From Pseudomonadota bacterium (GTDB taxonomy: Bacteria > Pseudomonadota > Gammaproteobacteria > Steroidobacterales > Woeseiaceae), in contig JADFNV010000001.1 in the NCBI GenBank assembly GCA_022563195.1, forward strand, positions 62,001 through 126,000: a stretch of DNA of 64,000 nt, read 5' to 3'. The position numbers and the translations under genes were made by a program. The notes under the pieces were generated by a model. It did not search any database. It was given only the letters and a program-made list of their open reading frames with translations, and had not been told where the DNA came from. Positions 60,804-64,000 of this stretch are shown piece after piece (position 1 is the first letter of the stretch; every line of letters begins with the position of its first letter).

Positions 60804-61928
60804 TTAATCACGGTCTTCTATGGCTACCCACGGCTGCAAATCCGGGCCAATGTATTCAGCCGCCGGACGAATCAGCTTGTTATCCGCACGTTGCTCCATG
60901 ACGTGTGCCGCCCACCCGGTGATGCGCGAACAAACGAAGATCGGCGTGAACAGGTGCGTTGGAATGCCCATGAAGTGGTACACCGTCGCCGTATAGAAGT
61001 CTGCATTTGCAAACAGCTTCTTCTCGTCCCACATGACTTTTTCGATCGCCTCCGAAATCGGATAGAGCATCGTATCGCCCGCATTGTCCGCAAGCGCTTT
61101 TGACATTTTCTTGTTCACCGTGTTGCGCGGGTCCGAAGTTGTGTACACGCGATGGCCAAAACCCATTATCAGCTCCTTGCGCTCCAGCATTTCATGAACG
61201 CCGGCAGCCGCGGCTTCGGCGGAGTCAAATTTTTCGATAAGCGCCATCGCAGCCTCATTCGCACCACCATGCAATGGCCCGCGTAACGCTCCGATGGCAC
61301 CGCTGACTGCAGAATGCATGTCGGACAATGTGCCCGTGATAACGCGCGCCGCGAATGTTGATGCGTTGAACTCATGTTCGGCGTAGAGAATCAGTGTCGT
61401 GTCCAGGCTCTTTCTGTTCAGCTCGGATGGGGCCTCGTCGCGCAACATGTGTAGAAGATGTCCGGCGATGCTGTCGTCATCGGTTTCTGTGTTGATGCGC
61501 GCGCCATCGGTGTGGAAACGATGCCAGTACAATAGTATTGACGGCATACAAGCGAGCAGTCTGTCCGCAACATGCAGCTGATTGGAAAAATCGCCCTCGG
61601 GTTCAATGTTGCCGAGAAACGAAACGCCTGTGCGCATCACATCCATCGGTAATGCGTCTGCGGGCACCATCTCGAGCACCGTCTTCAGTGCTTGGGGCAA
61701 TCCTCTCAAGGCCTTAATTTTTTCGATGTAGCCGCTGAGCTCGATGCGATTCGGCAACTTGCCATGCAACAACAGGTAGGCCACTTCTTCAAAGCTCGCA
61801 TTGTCGACCAGGTCGTAAATATCGTAGCCACGATAGGTCAGTCCGGCGCCTTCTTTGCCGACGGTGCAGATATACGTCTGGCCTGCGGTTACCCCGGCCA
61901 GTCCCCCGGCCTTCTTACTTGCTGCCAT
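60804..61928 (-). CDS. prpC: 2-methylcitrate synthase
   Basis: 374 residues, citrate-synthase fold. [11 protein letters not shown], the catalytic HEFNAS and [11 protein letters not shown]is regions and [15 protein letters not shown] are present; the short type with prp context identifies 2-methylcitrate synthase (propionyl-CoA + oxaloacetate). ATG 61928 has AGAGGAAG directly upstream and overlaps the prpB end by 14 bp. Confidence 0.95.
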   Translation of the reverse strand: MAASKKAGGLAGVTAGQTYICTVGKEGAGLTYRGYDIYDLVDNASFEEVAYLLLHGKLPNRIELSGYIEKIKALRGLPQALKTVLEMVPADALPMDVMRTGVSFLGNIEPEGDFSNQLHVADRLLACMPSILLYWHRFHTDGARINTETDDDSIAGHLLHMLRDEAPSELNRKSLDTTLILYAEHEFNASTFAARVITGTLSDMHSAVSGAIGALRGPLHGGANEAAMALIEKFDSAEAAAAGVHEMLERKELIMGFGHRVYTTSDPRNTVNKKMSKALADNAGDTMLYPISEAIEKVMWDEKKLFANADFYTATVYHFMGIPTHLFTPIFVCSRITGWAAHVMEQRADNKLIRPAAEYIGPDLQPWVAIEDRD

Positions 61929-62817
61929 CTTCCTCTCCGGTCTGCATTCCCTCATCCGCGAACAGCGCATCTAACTTGTCTTCGTAAGCCTGGTAATCGA
62001 GCACCTCGTAGAGCTCTTCTCGTGTCTGCATATTGTCGACCGAAGCCGCCTGTGTACCGTCTGCCCGCAACGTTTCGTAAACCTGCATCGCCGCTTTCGC
62101 CATAGCGCGAAAGCCGCTCAGTGGATACAAAGTCATGCGCACACCGACGGCCGCAAGTTGCTCCGTCGTGAACAACGGTGTCTTGCCGAATTCAGTCACA
62201 TTTGCAAGTACCGGAACCGTAATTACCTCGGCAAACTGCCTGTACTCGTCCAGCGTCGTCAGTGCTTCGGCAAATATCATGTCGGCCCCTGCCGCAACAT
62301 ATGCGCCAGCGCGATCCAGCGCCGCTTGCTGACCTTCGACAGAGTAAGCATCGGTTCGCGCCATGATGACGAATTGATCATCATCGCGCCCATCCACGGC
62401 CGACTTGATGCGATCACACATTTCTCCGGACGTCACCAGCGCCTTGCCCGGTCGATGTCCACATCGTTTTGCGGCAACCTGATCCTCGATGTGACATCCG
62501 GCGGCGCCGGCACGAGCCATCTCGCGAATCGTGCGACCGATCATGAACGCACCACCCCAGCCTGTGTCTGCATCGACAAGCAAGGGCACATCGGTCGCGT
62601 AACTGATCCGGCGTATGTCTTCACAGACGTCGTTCAACGTCGTCATCGCAAGGTCCGGCAAGCCAAAGGACGCATTGGCAACGCCCGCGCCAGACAAATA
62701 GATCGCCTTGAAACCGGCCCTCTCGGCCAGCAATGCCGCATAGGCGTTGATCGTGCCGACAATTTGTAGCGGCTGCTCTGCCTCGAGCGCCGCGCGGAAT
62801 CGTGTCCCTGCACTCAT
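61915..62817 (-). CDS. prpB: 2-methylisocitrate lyase
   Basis: 300 residues, TIM-barrel of the isocitrate-lyase superfamily. [17 protein letters not shown] and the loop KRCGHRPGK with the catalytic Cys are PrpB signatures. Produces pyruvate and succinate. Start overlaps the acuI stop (ATGA), so they are coupled. Confidence 0.96.
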   Translation of the reverse strand: MSAGTRFRAALEAEQPLQIVGTINAYAALLAERAGFKAIYLSGAGVANASFGLPDLAMTTLNDVCEDIRRISYATDVPLLVDADTGWGGAFMIGRTIREMARAGAAGCHIEDQVAAKRCGHRPGKALVTSGEMCDRIKSAVDGRDDDQFVIMARTDAYSVEGQQAALDRAGAYVAAGADMIFAEALTTLDEYRQFAEVITVPVLANVTEFGKTPLFTTEQLAAVGVRMTLYPLSGFRAMAKAAMQVYETLRADGTQAASVDNMQTREELYEVLDYQAYEDKLDALFADEGMQTGEEDGSK

Positions 62818-63806
62818 CGCTCGATCTTCACAACTGTACGGCCCGTGACATTGCCGTCGATATAGGCCTGGAAATGCTTTGGAAGATCCTCGAATTCGAT
62901 GCTCCGGTCGCTGATAGTGTCGAGGTGTCGGGGCTTGAGATCACCACCGATACGCGACCAGACCGCAAGCCGGAGATCACGCGGCGTATCGACCGAATTG
63001 ATGCCGAGCAGACATACTGCTCGCAGAATAAATGGCAGTACTGTCGTTTTCAGCGCCGGGCTTGCTGCGAGGCCGATGCTCGCGATATTGCCACCGTAAT
63101 TCATTGTGCGCGTAAGCCAGGTCAGGTAGTCACCGCCGAGATTGTCGACCGCCCCGGCCCATTGCGTTTTTTCCATCGGCCGCTTACCGAGATCGATATC
63201 GCCTCGCTGCAGAATGCTGCGCGCACCGATACTCTTTAAATATTCTTCCTTGCCGGCCTTGCCGGTCATCGCCACGACTTCGTAACCGCGGCCATCGAGC
63301 ATGTCGATTGCGATGCTGCCAACGCCCCCGGTCGCACCAGTAACGATGACGGGACCGTTTTCGGGCCTCTGACCGTTCTGTTCCATGCGATGAATCGCAA
63401 GCGCCGCTGTGTACCCTGCCGTACCGATCTGCATGACCTCTGCGGCGGACATGCCCTCGGGGATCGGCACCAGAGACGAACTATCAACCCGTGCGTACTC
63501 GGAATAGCCGCCGTCCACCGTCTCACTCAGGCCGCAGCCATTGACCAGCACCGCTGTGCCCGGTTGAAAATCAGCATCGTCGGAGCTAACGACAGTGCCG
63601 GCAAGGTCGATACCACCGTTCAGCGGATAGCGCCGCAATATTCTCGCCGTGCCTGTCGCCGCGAGCGCGTCCTTGTAGTTAATCGTAGAGTGGCTAACCT
63701 TGACGACGACGTTGCCATCGGTGAGCTCATCGATGGACAGCTCTTCAAAACCGGCCCTGATGCTGCCGTCGTCTTCATTAATGCGGTACGCGCGAAATTT
63801 ATCCAT
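62814..63806 (-). CDS. acuI: Acryloyl-CoA reductase (AcuI/YhdH family)
   Basis: 330 residues, zinc-free [37 protein letters not shown] and the NADPH loop [14 protein letters not shown] match AcuI/YhdH. It reduces acryloyl-CoA to propionyl-CoA, which the following prpBCD genes consume. ATG 63806 gives MDKFRAYRI, the family start; the frame extends to 63893 but without support. Confidence 0.92.
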   Translation of the reverse strand: MDKFRAYRINEDDGSIRAGFEELSIDELTDGNVVVKVSHSTINYKDALAATGTARILRRYPLNGGIDLAGTVVSSDDADFQPGTAVLVNGCGLSETVDGGYSEYARVDSSSLVPIPEGMSAAEVMQIGTAGYTAALAIHRMEQNGQRPENGPVIVTGATGGVGSIAIDMLDGRGYEVVAMTGKAGKEEYLKSIGARSILQRGDIDLGKRPMEKTQWAGAVDNLGGDYLTWLTRTMNYGGNIASIGLAASPALKTTVLPFILRAVCLLGINSVDTPRDLRLAVWSRIGGDLKPRHLDTISDRSIEFEDLPKHFQAYIDGNVTGRTVVKIER

Positions 63807-63837
63807 TATTGCCTCGCTGATTTTATTTCGGGACAGT

Positions 63838-64000
63838 TTACACTCGTCTATTGAGCCAGACTTCCAGGCCCTGAGTATTGATTTTGATGTCAAAATCGAG
63901 TGTCGACGCCATCATCTCCCGATCACCCTTGTAGCCGTGTTTTAAAAGGCGTCCCGTAATGTACTCGAACATAGTCGCTTGCAGCAATTCTGTGCGGTTC
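63838..64000 (-). CDS. Partial gene, unidentified, C-terminus only
   Basis: On the minus strand an open frame enters from beyond the window (first full codon ends at 63999) and stops with TAA at 63838-63840, giving 53 residues including TMFEYITGRLLKHGYKGD and ending in LEVWLNRRV. The composition looks coding and it lies 31 bp before acuI, so it is probably in the same operon. Too little is visible to assign a family. Confidence 0.55.
   Translation of the reverse strand, partial: NRTELLQATMFEYITGRLLKHGYKGDREMMASTLDFDIKINTQGLEVWLNRRV

Overview
The window is a continuous piece of a gammaproteobacterial chromosome: dense, mostly conserved housekeeping genes in short operons, with no rRNA, tRNA, phage or CRISPR visible. 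The combination of an atpIBEFHAGDC operon next to parAB and rsmG, def-fmt-rsmB-DUF4390-ntrYX, a LysM protein-dprA-smg-topA-tsaC-hemF block, BCCT carriers and a carnitine-type catabolic island suggests a marine or sediment heterotroph, possibly Woeseiales-like. The family-level placement is a guess from gene content only.

Layout. 0-1.1 kb: the 3' part of a CapA-family lipoprotein. 1.2-8.6 kb: a small membrane protein facing a minus-strand operon def-fmt-rsmB-DUF4390-ntrY-ntrX, driven by a good sigma-70 promoter at 8604-8632. 8.8-18.8 kb, plus strand: LysM protein, dprA, smg, topA, tsaC, hemF and a secreted S8 protease. 18.9-21.4 kb, minus strand: tag, then an ECF sigma factor / DUF3379 anti-sigma / HvfA-like cysteine-repeat peptide unit. 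21.5-29.5 kb: hemB, aroE, gor (opposite), prlC, xthA, an HD-domain protein and a membrane protein.

29.6-43.5 kb is the most distinctive region. It encodes a BKACE (DUF849) cleavage enzyme, two CaiT-like BCCT transporters, an L-carnitine-dehydrogenase-like enzyme, a crotonase, an NDP-forming acyl-CoA synthetase, a GlxA/CdhR-type AraC regulator, a CaiA-like acyl-CoA dehydrogenase, an SDR, a zinc-free MDR and a lipoprotein carboxylesterase. Together these look like a route from acylcarnitine, gamma-butyrobetaine or crotonobetaine through carnitine to glycine betaine. Two of the intergenic regions carry pairs of TGTCGAA-type direct repeats spaced exactly 20 bp and pointing toward the operon they precede, probably operator half-sites of one regulator.

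43.5-56.5 kb: a MOSC protein, glmS and glmU, then an oppositely oriented sodium:solute symporter plus a low-GC rraA lying between glmU and atpC, then the complete ATP synthase operon with a near-consensus promoter at 56533-56561. 56.7-59.0 kb: parB, parA and rsmG (no mnmG beside it). 59.0-59.3 kb: a roughly 256-bp gene-free stretch rich in inverted repeats and flanked by 11-bp direct repeats, possibly a MITE-like insertion. 59.3-64.0 kb, minus strand: an unidentified partial gene, acuI, prpB, prpC and prpD, which would turn acryloyl-CoA and propionyl-CoA into pyruvate and succinate through the methylcitrate cycle.
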